From the NCBI RefSeq assembly GCF_022884085.1, contig NZ_JAGGCS010000012.1:62001-126000 (forward strand): 64,000 bases of DNA, given 5' to 3'. The position numbers were made by a program, and so were the translations under genes. Shown here piece after piece: positions 63,880-64,000 of this stretch. The notes under the pieces are model-generated. The model had not been told where the DNA came from. It did not search any database and saw nothing but the letters and a program-made list of their open reading frames with translations. Positions within the stretch are counted from its first letter, which is position 1. Every line of letters begins with the position of its first letter. This DNA comes from Paenirhizobium cremeum. GTDB taxonomy: Bacteria > Pseudomonadota > Alphaproteobacteria > Rhizobiales > Rhizobiaceae.

Positions 63880-64000
63880 TTACGCCGCCTGCCTGGATGA
63901 CAGCAGAGCCGTATCGCTGCTCGACAGGAGATGGGTGAGGTCGATGATGACGACGAAGCCCTCGGGACGACGAACAACGCCCGCGATGTAATCCGACTTC
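63880..64000 (-). CDS. cheW: CheW, C-terminal end (cut by window edge)
   Basis: The last 40 residues of a CheW-type coupling protein lie here. KSDYIAGVVRRPEGFVVIID fits the usual CheW strand and the LIDLxxLL ending, and the gene stops at the complement of 63880-63882. CheW links receptors to CheA. It is directly upstream of cheR with 18 bases between. Since only the end is visible, a CheV or a receptor with a similar tail cannot be fully ruled out, but the che context makes CheW far more likely. Confidence 0.82.
   Translation of the reverse strand, partial: KSDYIAGVVRRPEGFVVIIDLTHLLSSSDTALLSSRQAA

Overview
This is a high-GC chromosomal window from an alphaproteobacterium, most likely of the family Rhizobiaceae (Rhizobium/Agrobacterium/Ensifer relatives). 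The grounds are the gene content and neighbourhoods: a CP4-like class II aroA followed by cmk and rpsA, irr divergent from fabA-fabB-fabI, cycM, cbhK-type adenosine kinase, a phosphonate-monoester-hydrolase-like sulfatase, FYDLN-acid and DUF6665-type proteins, an alpha-r14-type small RNA with anti-Shine-Dalgarno loops, and rhizobial-style palindromic intergenic elements. I see no prophage, insertion sequence, CRISPR array or tRNA-borne island. It reads as core chromosome with small accessory insertions.

Layout. 1-4.9 kb: the 3' end of a class A penicillin-binding protein, then the heat-shock unit dnaK - secreted protein - dnaJ. 4.9-9 kb: a small membrane protein facing a TetR regulator across a double operator, slyX, recF, moeB and a GNAT acetyltransferase. 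9-17 kb: a hydroxyacid dehydrogenase, an SH3 protein, adenosine kinase, a probable 6S RNA, an AEC transporter, cytochrome c (cycM), kdsB, pheA, nudC and a HIT protein. 17-25.5 kb: SRP RNA (ffs), dnaX, ybaB, an inserted hydrolase/TetR/MOSC group, recR, a lytic transglycosylase and an MFS exporter. 25.6-36 kb: the translation/RNA block rimP-nusA-ylxR-infB-rbfA-truB-rpsO-pnp, with a promoter and a terminator-like leader hairpin ahead of rimP.

36-46 kb: rsmC, two regulators, fabI-fabB-fabA facing irr, then small membrane and envelope genes. 46-51 kb: tRNA-Ala(GGC), a FYDLN protein, aroA-cmk-rpsA. 51-58 kb: an acidic protein of unknown function, a nicotinamide phosphoribosyltransferase, two small unknowns, RNase D, a sulfatase and an SDR. 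58.4-64 kb: the alpha-r14 small RNA, a GNAT, phosphomannomutase (noeK type), a ParA-family ATPase, and cheB, cheR and cheW, the last cut by the window edge.

Most genes are housekeeping: protein folding, replication and repair, transcription-translation coupling, ribosome maturation, fatty acid, aromatic, KDO and NAD metabolism. The observations I rate highest are the ParA-type ATPase beside cheW-cheR-cheB, the CP4-like EPSP synthase with Gly rather than Ala at residue 100, the three-hairpin anti-Shine-Dalgarno sRNA, the probable 6S RNA, the rimP leader hairpin, and two ~100-nt palindromic elements that each end at a stop codon. No database searches were run. Family names rest on motifs and on remembered family features.
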